Assembly: GCA_017948555.1 (NCBI GenBank)
Contig: JAFMYY010000007.1
Location: 1-64,000, forward strand
Direction: 5' to 3'
Length of the DNA: 64,000 nucleotides
From: Cesiribacteraceae bacterium YIM B00369
GTDB lineage: Bacteria; Bacteroidota; Bacteroidia; Cytophagales; Cyclobacteriaceae
Within the stretch, counting starts at the first letter, position 1, and each line of letters begins with the position of its first letter. Below, one piece after another: positions 29,440 through 39,103 of the stretch. Position numbers and translations under genes: made by a program. The notes beneath the pieces were generated by a model. That model saw nothing but the letters and a program-made list of their open reading frames with translations. It did no database searches and was not told the origin of the DNA.

Positions 29440-30675
29440 TTAATCTAATCTCATTATCTTATCCTGTCCCTGCTTTAGAATATCTTTCACCGGAGTATCA
29501 GAATTTACTGCCTCCAGCACTACTTCATCGATAATAGCCGCTATTTGCGACCAGTTGCTCTTTTGGGGCAGAGTCTTTGCATGTTGATGCAGAAGTTCCA
29601 GCTTGTGATAATAAGGAATGACCTTATTTACTTCCGGATCTTTCCAGGTGGAAATTCTGCAACCTATCCCTCCTTCAAGTGTGAGCAGCTTATCGTTTCC
29701 GGCATTGACTGCATATTTTACAAAATTATAAGCCTCCTCTTTATGCCGGCTACCTGCTCCTACTACGTAGAGGTAATAAACATTCAGGGAGGCGGAATCC
29801 GCATGGGCTCCTTTCGGGAGGGTGGTGATATCTGTTTTTCCTTTTACCCTTGAATCTTCCGAAACTTCGCATACAGAGGCAAAGCCAAACCAATTTACCA
29901 TCATGGCGACCTCGCCTCCGGCAAAGGCCCGGCCCGATTGCACTGAATCAAATCCGGAAGAGCCGGGGTGCACTGCATCAACATTCCGCATCATCTGCCT
30001 GTAAAATTCCAGTCCTTCGCGGGCTGCTTCGGTGTTGATCTGAATATTACCTTTTTCGTCTGTGAGGCTCCCTCCTCTGGTCCAGAGCTGCAGGCAAAAA
30101 TCAAAAACAGTATTGTGCCCGTCCGGAAAACCTGCGAAAGCAGTACCGTACAGGTTCTCCTCCGGCCGGTTAAAAAATTCTGCTATCTGTTGAAAGTCTG
30201 CCCAGTTTTGAGGGGGCTGCAATCGTTTGCTAAATTTTTCAAGAAACTTTTGCTGCTCATCCTTATCTTCAAACAAATCTTTACGATAGATCAGGCATTC
30301 GGGGCCATCGTGAAAAGGGAGTCCCATGAGGGCGTCTCCAAACTGCTGAAGCGACAGGAGAGAAGAACTCCACCCATCCGGAAAATCATCGGCCGGGTCC
30401 TTATCCAGGTAAGGCTTCAGGTTTTCAACGGCTGAGGAGGTATAGGCCTCGTAAATCCAGTCTGTATTAATGATGGCCACATCCCAGTCACCCTTCTTCA
30501 AACCACCCTCCGCGATGGTGGAACGGTAAAGGTCGTGCAGTTCCAGTGGAACCATTTCAACAGCGTATTCAGTACCCGTTTCCCAGCTAAAACTATCCCA
30601 TATCTTTTGAATAGTGCTCTCAAACGGACTGAATTTCCTGACCGCTATTCTTAGTGTTTTCTCCTTTGCTTCCAT
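29440..30675 (-). CDS. ABC-type sugar solute-binding protein without signal peptide (copy 1)
   Basis: A 411-residue protein with the family 1 solute-binding fold: KTLRIAVRKFSPFESTIQKIW at the N-terminus in place of the usual exported mature start, WDVAIINTDWIYEAY, LMGLPFHDGPECLIYRKDLF, a Trp-rich hinge (QNWADFQQIAEFF) and AFAGGEVAMMVNWFGFA. No signal peptide or lipobox exists: the coding frame is closed by a stop four codons upstream of the ATG, which is the stop of the preceding CoA-transferase gene, so there is no room for one. No permease or ATPase gene lies in the window. It is therefore probably a cytoplasmic binding protein that has left the transport role. Paired with a second, divergent copy at 33154-34344. 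Confidence 0.85.
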   Translation of the reverse strand: MEAKEKTLRIAVRKFSPFESTIQKIWDSFSWETGTEYAVEMVPLELHDLYRSTIAEGGLKKGDWDVAIINTDWIYEAYTSSAVENLKPYLDKDPADDFPDGWSSSLLSLQQFGDALMGLPFHDGPECLIYRKDLFEDKDEQQKFLEKFSKRLQPPQNWADFQQIAEFFNRPEENLYGTAFAGFPDGHNTVFDFCLQLWTRGGSLTDEKGNIQINTEAAREGLEFYRQMMRNVDAVHPGSSGFDSVQSGRAFAGGEVAMMVNWFGFASVCEVSEDSRVKGKTDITTLPKGAHADSASLNVYYLYVVGAGSRHKEEAYNFVKYAVNAGNDKLLTLEGGIGCRISTWKDPEVNKVIPYYHKLELLHQHAKTLPQKSNWSQIAAIIDEVVLEAVNSDTPVKDILKQGQDKIMRLD

Positions 30676-30687
30676 ATAACGCTCTTT

Positions 30688-31833
30688 TTACTGGCCCCCG
30701 AATTCCCACACTATCTTTTCTGTATCCTCCCCAAGCTTAGGAGATCCTTTTCCATTTTTAAAAATCTCCCCGTCTATCCTTATCGGGCAGCGGGTTGTAC
30801 TGTAGCGAAAACCGTCGCTCATGTTTACCTCCTGCACCATATCAAGCGCCTTAAAACCCTCATGTTCCATTAACCGGTCCCACTGCATAACATCGGCGCA
30901 CCATACATCGGCAGGTTCCAGTATGGCCAGCCACTCTTCGGTAGTGCCCCTCTCCAGGTGCTTTGCAAGAATACCTTTTATTTCATCCCGCTTTTCAAAA
31001 GCCAGTTTTGGTTCTTCATAAGGCAACAGCTCAGGGCAATTTAATAAGCGGCCCAACATCGGGATAGCCCCCATGGCCAGCGCTAAATATCCGTTCTTCG
31101 TTTTGTATATTCCATAAGGTGCTCCCAGGTAAGCATGTGCGTTATTAGACTTCGTACGCACAGGCAGCTCTCCACCATCCTGATAATATGTGGTGAGGGT
31201 TTCGAACTGAAAATCAATGGCCGATTCCAGCATGCTAACCTGTACCAACGCACCTTCGCCACTGATTCCCTTTCGCACCAGGCCAGCCAGTATTCCCTGC
31301 GTCAGGTGAGCGCCTGCCAGTATATCGACTACTGCAATGCCCATTGGTACCGGCCCGTCGCCCTCATTTCCACTCAGCCAGGTTAAGCCTGATAAGGATT
31401 GCAGCAGAAGGTCCTGTCCCGGCTTGTTTTTCAGGGGCCCTTCACTCCCGTAGCCGGATATTTCCCCGTATACCACTCCCCGGTTCAGCTCTTTTACACT
31501 TTTATAATCAAAGCCAAGCCGGTCCATTACGCCGGGACGGAAGTTGTGCATCACCACATCTGCCTTTTTTATCAATTCTCTGATAATCTCCTTGTCTTTC
31601 TCATCCTTAAGGTCAGCTTTCAGGCTTTCTTTATTCCTATTGATTGCGTGAAAGACTGATGACTCTCCATTCATTACCACATTGGAGGTATATAATTGCC
31701 GGCAAATATCGCCGGTGCCCGGTTTCTCCACTTTAATCACCCGTGCTCCCAGGTCGGCCAGCCGCAAACTTGCCGAGGGTCCTGACAGAAACTGGCTAAA
31801 GTCAACTATTAAAAATCCTTCCAGTGGTTTCAT
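30688..31833 (-). CDS. Family III (CaiB/BaiF) CoA-transferase, copy 1
   Basis: A 381-residue cytoplasmic enzyme. It shows the family features from the first residues ([37 protein letters not shown]), [44 protein letters not shown] and the catalytic aspartate D170 ([14 protein letters not shown]), which forms the acyl anhydride with the substrate. Class III enzymes move CoA between carboxylic acids such as formate/oxalate, carnitine derivatives or succinate/malate-type acids. It is collinear with copy 2 over its whole length, with D170 at the same number, so the two arose by duplication. The next gene starts 12 nt after the stop and in the same frame. Confidence 0.92.
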   Translation of the reverse strand: MKPLEGFLIVDFSQFLSGPSASLRLADLGARVIKVEKPGTGDICRQLYTSNVVMNGESSVFHAINRNKESLKADLKDEKDKEIIRELIKKADVVMHNFRPGVMDRLGFDYKSVKELNRGVVYGEISGYGSEGPLKNKPGQDLLLQSLSGLTWLSGNEGDGPVPMGIAVVDILAGAHLTQGILAGLVRKGISGEGALVQVSMLESAIDFQFETLTTYYQDGGELPVRTKSNNAHAYLGAPYGIYKTKNGYLALAMGAIPMLGRLLNCPELLPYEEPKLAFEKRDEIKGILAKHLERGTTEEWLAILEPADVWCADVMQWDRLMEHEGFKALDMVQEVNMSDGFRYSTTRCPIRIDGEIFKNGKGSPKLGEDTEKIVWEFGGQ

Positions 31834-31925
31834 ATATTAATTCCTGTTTAATTTTCCTGAGACTGAAGCTGTCAGCCGTTGCTCTGTTATGGTCTTCTGC
31901 CTTCACTGGCACCAGCAAACCAGCC

Positions 31926-33074
31926 TTATTCAAGCTTAAATTCCCTGCTGATCAATTCTGTATCTACACCTGCTTTGGGAGCGGCCTTATCTGAAAAAAG
32001 CTTTTCTCCATTGATCCGGATAGGGCAACGGGTAGTTGTAAGGGTGTTACCGTCGGGTAGAGTTACCTTTTGCTGCATTTCCAGGACCTTGAAACCTTCC
32101 TGCTCCATCAGCTGCCGGTAATTCAGTACCTTCCCGCACCAAATCCCCTTTGGTTCCAGTACCGACAGCCATTCCTCAGTTGTTTTTTTCTTCAGGCAAC
32201 CTGCCAGCAATTCTACTATCTCATCTTTCTTGTCGAACCATGAGGCTTTGTCCAGGTAACCCTCCAGTCCTTCACAGCCAATTACTTTTCCTATTTGCTG
32301 CAGATCTCCCATCGAAAGAGCCAGATAGCTGTCTTTAGTTTTATAAATACCGTACGGAGCGCTTAAGTAGGCATGACCGCCACCCTTCGCTGTTCCGCGC
32401 CTTGGCAGCTTTCCTCCGTCGTTCAGGTATGTAGTCAGGAATTCGAACTGAAAGTCCAGCATGGATTCCATCAGACTTACTTCTACCAGTGCTCCTTTAC
32501 GGGTTTTTCCTCTCCTGATCAGCCCCGCAAGAATCCCCTGGGTAAGGTGCGCTCCGCAAACCATATCCGCTACTGCTAAACCAAAGGGAACAGGTCCATT
32601 AGTTCGGGTTCCGGATAGCCAGGTTAAGCCGGAAAGCGATTGTATTAATAAATCCTGCCCCGGCTTGCCGGCCCATGGCCCTTTATTTCCATAGCCTGTT
32701 ACCACTCCATAGATAATCTTTGGATTGATGCTCTGCACGGAAGTATAATCCAGCCCAATCTTTTCCATCACGCCCGGCCTGAAATTGTGCGTCATAACAT
32801 CCGCCCTGGCAATAAGCTTTTTCACCCGCTCCAGGTCCTCCGGATTTTTCAGATCTGCAGCATAGGATTCTTTATTCCGGTTGATGGTATGGAACACCAG
32901 ACTGTCACCTTCTATAAAAAGGTTTTTGATGGCAATTCTGCGCCCTGCTTCCCCAGTCTCCGGACGCTCGATTTTAATCACCCGCGCTCCCAGGTCGGCC
33001 AGTTTTAAACCAGCCGAGGGGCCTGCCAGAAACTGGCTGAATTCCAATACAAGTAGTCCGTCAAGAGGTTTCAT
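31926..33074 (-). CDS. Family III (CaiB/BaiF) CoA-transferase, copy 2
   Basis: A 382-residue paralogue of the gene just downstream. Start at 33074 ([14 protein letters not shown]); the nine extra codons of the longer frame are not conserved with copy 1. All family motifs are kept ([64 protein letters not shown]) and the catalytic aspartate is D170 ([14 protein letters not shown]). Differences cluster around the CoA-donor/acid pocket ([10 protein letters not shown] versus [10 protein letters not shown]) and in the C-terminal third. Two possibilities: a heteromeric enzyme, or two enzymes activating different acids. 79 bp separate it from the second solute-binding protein gene upstream. Confidence 0.92.
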   Translation of the reverse strand: MKPLDGLLVLEFSQFLAGPSAGLKLADLGARVIKIERPETGEAGRRIAIKNLFIEGDSLVFHTINRNKESYAADLKNPEDLERVKKLIARADVMTHNFRPGVMEKIGLDYTSVQSINPKIIYGVVTGYGNKGPWAGKPGQDLLIQSLSGLTWLSGTRTNGPVPFGLAVADMVCGAHLTQGILAGLIRRGKTRKGALVEVSLMESMLDFQFEFLTTYLNDGGKLPRRGTAKGGGHAYLSAPYGIYKTKDSYLALSMGDLQQIGKVIGCEGLEGYLDKASWFDKKDEIVELLAGCLKKKTTEEWLSVLEPKGIWCGKVLNYRQLMEQEGFKVLEMQQKVTLPDGNTLTTTRCPIRINGEKLFSDKAAPKAGVDTELISREFKLE

Positions 33075-33153
33075 TGTTCTAAAATAAATTTTGAATGGCA
33101 AAAAGAGTGAACGGTGGAATTAGAAGATACTTCCATGTAATTGCAAATTCATT

Positions 33154-34344
33154 TTACAAAATTCTATCCTTTCGATTACTCATTATATCATTTACCTGTT
33201 GTCTCGATTTTACATACAGCTCATTTAACTTCTCCAGCAGTGCTTTTTCATTTCCGCCCTTCATCATGTATTCACGGATCGGGTCGCCGGCGTGGTCCTG
33301 AAAATCCATTGATCCGTGATAGCGTGGACGAAGGAATGCTCTTTGTAAAGCGGGCAAAGTGGATGAAAAGTAGTTGTCTGTCTGACTGTTGGCTTGCTCA
33401 TCCTGCCAGGCTTTTAAGTGCCCTGGCTGTCCGCCATTATCGGTATAAATGGTGCGCTGAATATCAGGACTATTTACAAAGGCGGCATATTTAACAGCTT
33501 CTTCAATATGTTTACAATCAGCAGAAATTGCAAGACCGGTTCCTCCTAAAGTACTGACAGCTTTTTTTCCATTAACCGATATCAGGTCATGAAACCGGAG
33601 CCTCTTCCGTGCATAACCCCTTCGGGCATAATTCGAATAACCATATGCAAAAGGGCAATAGGCTATATCATCCGTTAAGGTCATGGCTTCGTAAATTTTG
33701 ATTGGATTTCTGTCGAAACATGCAGGATCCATTTTTTGCGCCAGCTTCCGCATAACCTGCAGCGCCTGAGTACCTGTTGCCTCACTCACTACCTTGTCCT
33801 GCTCTTTACAGGGTTCTTCACCAAAGCAATTGCAGAACATATAGAAGTTCATAAGGGTATCGATTGGTATTGCAGCAAATGCCACTAAACCTTTACCGGC
33901 CAGTGCAAAAAGGTCATCCAGTGTTTGAGGCAACTTAAAACCATGTTTTTCCAACAGATCCGGCCGGCTGGAAGCAACGGGTGTAGCAGCATCCAGCGGC
34001 AAGGCCCACTGGTGCCCTCCAAATGAATAGCTTTCGAAAGAGCGGCCAACGGAGTTTTGCCGCTGATCTTCCATAAAATCAGCCGGAAGGTATTCATCTA
34101 AAGGAAGAATCACTTTTTTCCCGGCTGCAAAGCCTGCCCATGGATGATCAATAACCAGCAGATCGTATTTTGCCGCCAGCTGCTCAATAGAAAAATCGGC
34201 AAACTCCTGCAGCGTTCTTTTTTTCCAGTTTATTTCAACACCAGGATTCAGCTCCGAGAATCGTTGAGAGGTGGCAACCATAGGTACAAGCCCTCTGCTA
34301 TGATTCCAGGTAATTCCTTCCAGTTGTATATTTTGGTCAGACAT
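33154..34344 (-). CDS. ABC-type sugar solute-binding protein without signal peptide (copy 2)
   Basis: A 396-residue solute-binding fold protein. Motifs: EGITWNHSRGLVPMVATSQRFSE at the start, YDLLVIDHPWAGFA, VILPLDEYLPADFMED, GGHQWALPLDAATPVASSRPDLLEKHG, and the C-terminal YGYSNYARRGYARKRLRFHD. The first forty residues are polar (MSDQNIQLEG) with no hydrophobic segment and no lipobox, so a cytoplasmic location is expected, as for copy 1. The two copies share the fold but little sequence, suggesting different ligands or a pair that works together. It is the first gene of the seven-gene cassette that ends with the MFS transporter. Ligand unknown; no permease nearby. Confidence 0.85.
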   Translation of the reverse strand: MSDQNIQLEGITWNHSRGLVPMVATSQRFSELNPGVEINWKKRTLQEFADFSIEQLAAKYDLLVIDHPWAGFAAGKKVILPLDEYLPADFMEDQRQNSVGRSFESYSFGGHQWALPLDAATPVASSRPDLLEKHGFKLPQTLDDLFALAGKGLVAFAAIPIDTLMNFYMFCNCFGEEPCKEQDKVVSEATGTQALQVMRKLAQKMDPACFDRNPIKIYEAMTLTDDIAYCPFAYGYSNYARRGYARKRLRFHDLISVNGKKAVSTLGGTGLAISADCKHIEEAVKYAAFVNSPDIQRTIYTDNGGQPGHLKAWQDEQANSQTDNYFSSTLPALQRAFLRPRYHGSMDFQDHAGDPIREYMMKGGNEKALLEKLNELYVKSRQQVNDIMSNRKDRIL

Positions 34345-34390
34345 ATTTGTTGATCGAAAAAATTTTAATTTAAACGGGGGGTAATAAAGT

Positions 34391-36841
34391 TTATTTACTT
34401 CTGATTTTTATGGTTGAAGATTGCAGGCCTTCGGAGGTGGCCCGGAGGGTAATATCTCCCCCTTTTTCTTTTGCCTGTACTATAGCAAGAGCCATTCCGT
34501 TAAAGGCCTTCCGATAATCGGCCTTAAAGGGTTCCATGCTCGCCTGGTAGCCGTTATCCACCCCGGCAATAAATCCTTCTCCTTCAACCTTAAAATTCAC
34601 AAGGTTATCTGCCTTTGGAACCACATTTCCTTCGCTATCCAGAATACGGACAGTCACAAAGGAAAGGTCTTTACCATCGGCATTTATCTCACTTCTGTCA
34701 GCCTTTAACTCAATTTTTGCCGGTTTTCCTGCCGTTTTGATCTCACGGCTAAGCACCTCTGTTCCGCCCTTCCGCGATACTGCCCGCAGAGTTCCCGGCT
34801 CATATTTCAGCCTCCACATAACATGCAGCTCATCTCCTTCTTTTTTCTTAACTCCCTGCGATTTTCCATTCAGGAAGAGCTCCACTTCATCTGCATTATT
34901 ATAGTAGGCCCACACATCGACAGTTTTTCCTTCTTCCCAGTTCCAGTGTGGGAATACATGCAGAACAGTGTCTTCCGACCACTCACTCTTGTACATATAG
35001 TAAGAATCTTTAGGAAAGCCGGCAAGGTCGATTACACCATAATAGGAACTGCGCGCCGGCCAGGGATAAGGGACCGGCTCACCTAAAAAGTCAAAACCTG
35101 ACCAGATGAAGAGTCCGGCCATATGGTCAAGCTCTTTTACCACCTTCCAGGTCTCTTCATGCGTGGAGCCCCAGTAGGCAGCAACATGGTCGTAGGCAGA
35201 AACGGTATAATCCGGATTTGCGCCTTCAATAGGTACTCCATGTGCTGCAGGCCAGTAGCGGATACTGTCGGAAGGCATATCATAATGGCCTCTCGTTGCA
35301 AGGGCTGAACTTGTTTCAGTTGCTATAAATTTCCCTCCGGGAAACCTTTCGGGCAGGTCCTCATAAGCTTCGTGCTTATAATTAAAGCCTAATACATCCA
35401 GGGCTCCGGATTGGTAAATAAAGTTTTTCTCAGGGATATTTTCTGTAAGGGCATTGGTAACGGGACGGGTGGTATCCAGATCTTTAACAATTTTTACCAA
35501 CTCTTTGGTCATCTCAATTCCTGTACTATCGAACTGCTCCCGTATTTCATTTCCAATGCTCCAGATAACTATTGAAGGATGATTTCTGTCACGTAAAACC
35601 ATGTCTTCCAGGTCTCTCCGGTACCATTCATCATAATCCTGGTGGTAATCTTTGGCCGCTTTCTTTTTCCGCCACACATCGAAGGACTCATCCATCACAA
35701 TAAAACCCATTTTATCGCAGAGGTCGAGCAGCTCAGGAGCAGGAGGATTGTGGGCAGTACGGATCGCATTAACACCCATTTCTTTCAGGATCTCCAGCTG
35801 GCGTTCCATAGCGCGAATATTCACAGCAGCACCCAGGGCACCTAAATCATGGTGATTACAAACTCCAAGGATTTTCAGGGGTTTGCCATTCAGGGAAAAG
35901 CCGGTTTGGCTGTCGAAGTTAAAGTAGCGGATACCAAAAGGTGTTTCGTACTGATCGGTGTCCTTTCCATCTACCGATACCCGTGTTACCGCCTTATACA
36001 TATAAGGGCTTTCGGTTGACCAGAGTTTAGGATTGCTCAGCGTAAATTCCTGGCTAAGTTCTGTCAGAGAATCACGGATAGAAAAAGGCTCTGATTCCCC
36101 TGATGCGACTTCTATTCCTCCGGCATTGTACAAAACTGTTTTCACCTTTACATTTTGTACATTGGCAGCTGCATTGCGGAGGCGAATGTCTAAATTTACC
36201 CTGGCCGATTCTCCTGACACTTCCGGAGTAGTCAGGAAAGTTCCCCAATGGTCTACATGTACTTTACCTGTTGTCACCAGCCTCACATTCCGGTATATAC
36301 CCGAGCCAGTGTACCAGCGGGAGTTGGGCTGCTCCGAATTATCTGCTTTTACAGCTATTACATTCTGCTCTTCCCCATAATTAAGATAGGGACTTAGTTT
36401 ATAACGGAAAGAAATGTACCCATTCGGGCGCTTGCCCAGGTAATGTCCGTTAATCCATACTTCGCTGTTCCGGTAAATCCCGTCGAAATCGATAAATACC
36501 TGCTTATCTTTCAATTCTTCGTCGAGTGTGAAGGTTTTACGATACCAGGCGGTACCCGTAGGCAAAGCCCCTCCCTCCGGCTTCGCCGGATTGTCTTCGC
36601 TGAATTCTCCTTCAATACTCCAGTCGTGCGGAAGCGTTAGCGTTCTCCAGGATGCATCATCATAATCTGCACCAATAGCTGTACTGTCGCCTTCAGGAGA
36701 AAATTTCCAGCTTTTATTAAACTCCGCCAAAGTACGGGCTTCTTTTTTGCTGCTGCAGGAGGCAAGGCAGAAAATGGCAGCTAACAGTATACAAACTGAA
36801 TTATTTACAGAAATGAAATTATTGGTTGTTCTTGATATCAT
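34391..36841 (-). CDS. GH2 glycosidase, lipoprotein type
   Basis: An 816-residue retaining glycosidase anchored as a lipoprotein (start 36841, hydrophobic stretch SVCILLAAIFCLASC). Order: sugar-binding jelly roll (about 45-210, with TLPHDWSIEGEFSEDNPAKP and AWYRKTF), Ig-like domain, TIM barrel with acid/base Glu in VIWSIGNEIREQFDS and nucleophile Glu in FIATETSSALATRGHYD. Two further Ig-like domains follow (DUF4982-like and a C-terminal invasin-like repeat beginning KIELKADRSEINADGKDLSFV). This is the short BgaA/BuGH2 layout, which includes beta-galactosidases and beta-glucuronidases; the specificity cannot be fixed by eye. It lies 46 bp upstream of the solute-binding protein gene, so it may share the transcript with the CoA-transferase cassette. 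Confidence 0.92.
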   Translation of the reverse strand: MISRTTNNFISVNNSVCILLAAIFCLASCSSKKEARTLAEFNKSWKFSPEGDSTAIGADYDDASWRTLTLPHDWSIEGEFSEDNPAKPEGGALPTGTAWYRKTFTLDEELKDKQVFIDFDGIYRNSEVWINGHYLGKRPNGYISFRYKLSPYLNYGEEQNVIAVKADNSEQPNSRWYTGSGIYRNVRLVTTGKVHVDHWGTFLTTPEVSGESARVNLDIRLRNAAANVQNVKVKTVLYNAGGIEVASGESEPFSIRDSLTELSQEFTLSNPKLWSTESPYMYKAVTRVSVDGKDTDQYETPFGIRYFNFDSQTGFSLNGKPLKILGVCNHHDLGALGAAVNIRAMERQLEILKEMGVNAIRTAHNPPAPELLDLCDKMGFIVMDESFDVWRKKKAAKDYHQDYDEWYRRDLEDMVLRDRNHPSIVIWSIGNEIREQFDSTGIEMTKELVKIVKDLDTTRPVTNALTENIPEKNFIYQSGALDVLGFNYKHEAYEDLPERFPGGKFIATETSSALATRGHYDMPSDSIRYWPAAHGVPIEGANPDYTVSAYDHVAAYWGSTHEETWKVVKELDHMAGLFIWSGFDFLGEPVPYPWPARSSYYGVIDLAGFPKDSYYMYKSEWSEDTVLHVFPHWNWEEGKTVDVWAYYNNADEVELFLNGKSQGVKKKEGDELHVMWRLKYEPGTLRAVSRKGGTEVLSREIKTAGKPAKIELKADRSEINADGKDLSFVTVRILDSEGNVVPKADNLVNFKVEGEGFIAGVDNGYQASMEPFKADYRKAFNGMALAIVQAKEKGGDITLRATSEGLQSSTIKIRSK

Positions 36842-36905
36842 GTTTAAAGTTAACAATGTCAACGAAGCTTAATTTTCAGGTATTCTAAACATTTTCTTCT
36901 CTTAA

Positions 36906-37856
36906 TCAGGCTGATTGGAAAATGGATTTCATATATTCTGCATTAGAGCCAAAATTCCTTTTTACATTATGCGGATCGCTGGCATCGCGGGAACGTTCGA
37001 GAACTAACCAGCCACTCCAGCCCATATCATCAAGTGTCTCTTTTACTGCATGCATATCCAGGCGGGTATTATCTTTTAGAAGTACACCATCCTTATCAGT
37101 ACAATGAATCTGGCAGATATTATCTTTCCCCAGAATCTGCAGCTCTTTCTGAAGATCCAGCCCTGCTTCCAGGGCATCGGAGAAATTGAAGTAGATTTTT
37201 ACTCCGGGAGAGCCAATATCTTCCAACAGTTTTTTCTCGCCTTTTGCATCCAGCGCAGTTTCTATTCCTATTACAACACCGGCCTCCTCTGCCATTTTCC
37301 CCACAACCTGCAAACGCTCCACTATAGCAGGGCGCAGTTCAGGATACTTTACCAGATCGCCGGTTACGCCAAGGGGCAGAAAACCCACTTTTACCGCCAT
37401 ATGCTGCATGGTTTTGATACAGTCACCTGCCATCTGCTGATAAGTCGGGCGCTCCGCAAAAGACTGGGCATAAAAACCCGACATGGCAATGGAGCATATT
37501 TCCAGCCCATTTTCCCTGGCTGCATCAAGGAATTCCCGGCGAACGGCAGGGTCTGCCAGTTTACTTTCGAAAGTATCCCGGTTACCCAAGCCTCCCATAT
37601 CTACTTCCACCCCATCAACACCAATTTCACTGGCAAGCGGAAAAGCACCGATCTTCTGCCTCCTGAGGATCATCAGATCTACCACCCCGATTTTATACTG
37701 TTGCCCATTTACTGAATTAGCAGCTGTGCGGGAAGATGAACAGCTTAAAAAACCCGGTGCTGCCATAAGGCCGGCAGCAACCGTAGCAGCACTGCTTAAG
37801 AACAGGCGGCGCTTTATAGGGCTTTTGCTGAATGGTTTGTTTGTTTTGTCCTGCAT
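36906..37856 (-). CDS. Tat-exported sugar-phosphate isomerase/epimerase-like TIM barrel
   Basis: A 316-residue TIM barrel of the AP endonuclease 2/xylose isomerase-like family. The start is ATG 37856. The N-terminus has KRRLFLSSAATVAAG plus LSC: a twin-arginine signal with a possible lipobox, so the protein works outside the cytoplasm. Core motifs are the acid-rich strand ends EIGVDGVEVDMGG, VVIGIETALDAKGEKKLLEDIG, VKIYFNFSDALEAG and ICQIHCTDKDGVL, with the E/D/H residues that bind a divalent metal. Exported members are common beside glycosidases in Bacteroidota, and their substrates are unknown. The closest guess is an epimerase, isomerase or lyase acting on a released sugar in the periplasm. 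Confidence 0.75.
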   Translation of the reverse strand: MQDKTNKPFSKSPIKRRLFLSSAATVAAGLMAAPGFLSCSSSRTAANSVNGQQYKIGVVDLMILRRQKIGAFPLASEIGVDGVEVDMGGLGNRDTFESKLADPAVRREFLDAARENGLEICSIAMSGFYAQSFAERPTYQQMAGDCIKTMQHMAVKVGFLPLGVTGDLVKYPELRPAIVERLQVVGKMAEEAGVVIGIETALDAKGEKKLLEDIGSPGVKIYFNFSDALEAGLDLQKELQILGKDNICQIHCTDKDGVLLKDNTRLDMHAVKETLDDMGWSGWLVLERSRDASDPHNVKRNFGSNAEYMKSIFQSA

Positions 37857-37874
37857 GTCCAATTTTAAGGGTGC

Positions 37875-39020
37875 TTAATTTTTCGCCTGCTCTTCTTCCT
37901 GATCATTTTTTACCGGGTTACCACCTGGCCATTTGCCATTTTTGATCTTTTTAGGTTCCAGCCGGGCAGGATCCACTACTGCATGCTTTATTCTTTCGCG
38001 TCTCCATGTGTATACCACATGCACCATTCCATCTGAAGTCTGGATTACTGAAGGATATGAATACTGGCTGATAGAAGAGTTTTCCAATACAAGGGCTGCA
38101 TTCCATGTTTTGCCATCCTCAGAGATTGAAAGGTTAAGTGGAGTCCGGGCTCCTTTAACTTTATCGCCTTCAGGAAGTACGTGGTTGTAAACGAGTATAT
38201 GCCGTCCATCCTCCAGAGTTACTGCATCGGTACCGGCGTTATTGTTTGGTAATGACGTTTTAGCCAGGGGAGTCCATGTTCTGCCATAGTCGTATGACCA
38301 GGATTCTATTAAAGCACGGCTCTTGCTGCGACAAAGGATTTGAAGTTTCCCATCTCCATGGTTAAGAATACTTGGCTGAATTGCATCATGCTCTTCCCCA
38401 TCCTTTCCTTTTTCAATCGGGCCGATTTTTTCCCAGGTTTTTCCAAAGTCTTTGGTTACTTCAAAATGTATTTTCCAGCCATTTCCTTCTGTACTGGAAG
38501 CACAGAAAAGTTCGCCGTTTTCCAATAATACCGGTTTGTTCTTTACAGGACCTACATATCCTTCGGGTAGCATTTCTGGTTCTGACCATGTTTTTCCACC
38601 ATCCTGAGAAGTTTTCATCCAGCCCTGCCATTCTGAAGGCTTAGGCCCTATTTTATAAAATAAAATCAGCTCACCTTCCGGTACCTGATACAAAACCGGA
38701 TTCCAGGTTGGCAGGCGGCTTCCATCTTCCTGCACACCCTTTGCAACAGACTCAGGAGCAGTCCATGTATCGCTTCCTTTTTCTTTCCGGCTTACAAATA
38801 TTTCCACTCCCGGATGCCTTTCGTGAACACCCCCAAAAAAGGCAGATACCAAACCGCCACCCGGTACTTCCTCAATAGTGGCGGAGTGACAGGAAGGGAA
38901 AGGAGCATATTCATAGATAAATTCATCTGTCAGGATTCCCTTCTTCCACTTCTCCTGGGCAAAAAGAGCACTTGTCCCAACACAAGTCAGGAGAAGCAGT
39001 GTTACTAAAATTTTCTTCAT
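37875..39020 (-). CDS. Sialidase-like BNR/Asp-box propeller protein
   Basis: A 381-residue exported beta-propeller. The start ATG 39020 gives a Sec signal (VTLLLLTCVGTSALFAQ). Four Asp-box type turns are visible: SQDGGKTWSEP, TKDFGKTWEK, SYDYGRTWTPL and SEDGKTWNAAL. Conserved blade motifs PSCHSATIEEVPGGGLVSAFFGGVHE and HDAIQPSILNHGDGKLQILCRSKS fit the PF13088-like sialidase group. The canonical sialidase arginine triad is not evident, and sialic acid is not expected in pectin. Related six-bladed propellers act on Kdo/Dha-type acids, uronate-linked rhamnose or other terminal residues. Function unassigned. 18 bp separate it from the TIM-barrel gene, so the two are co-transcribed. Confidence 0.75.
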   Translation of the reverse strand: MKKILVTLLLLTCVGTSALFAQEKWKKGILTDEFIYEYAPFPSCHSATIEEVPGGGLVSAFFGGVHERHPGVEIFVSRKEKGSDTWTAPESVAKGVQEDGSRLPTWNPVLYQVPEGELILFYKIGPKPSEWQGWMKTSQDGGKTWSEPEMLPEGYVGPVKNKPVLLENGELFCASSTEGNGWKIHFEVTKDFGKTWEKIGPIEKGKDGEEHDAIQPSILNHGDGKLQILCRSKSRALIESWSYDYGRTWTPLAKTSLPNNNAGTDAVTLEDGRHILVYNHVLPEGDKVKGARTPLNLSISEDGKTWNAALVLENSSISQYSYPSVIQTSDGMVHVVYTWRRERIKHAVVDPARLEPKKIKNGKWPGGNPVKNDQEEEQAKN

Positions 39021-39103
39021 CACTTTAATAGTTATTTGCAGTTTTTATTTCATGTTTAAAATCCCGGAGGTTTTAAGAACCTCAAGTGTTGAATGTTAAG
39101 TAA

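Noticed and set aside
37875-39020. Sialidase acting on sialic acid
   Set aside because: Asp boxes are present but the arginine triad is not evident, and no sialic acid catabolic genes are around; the pectin context points elsewhere.
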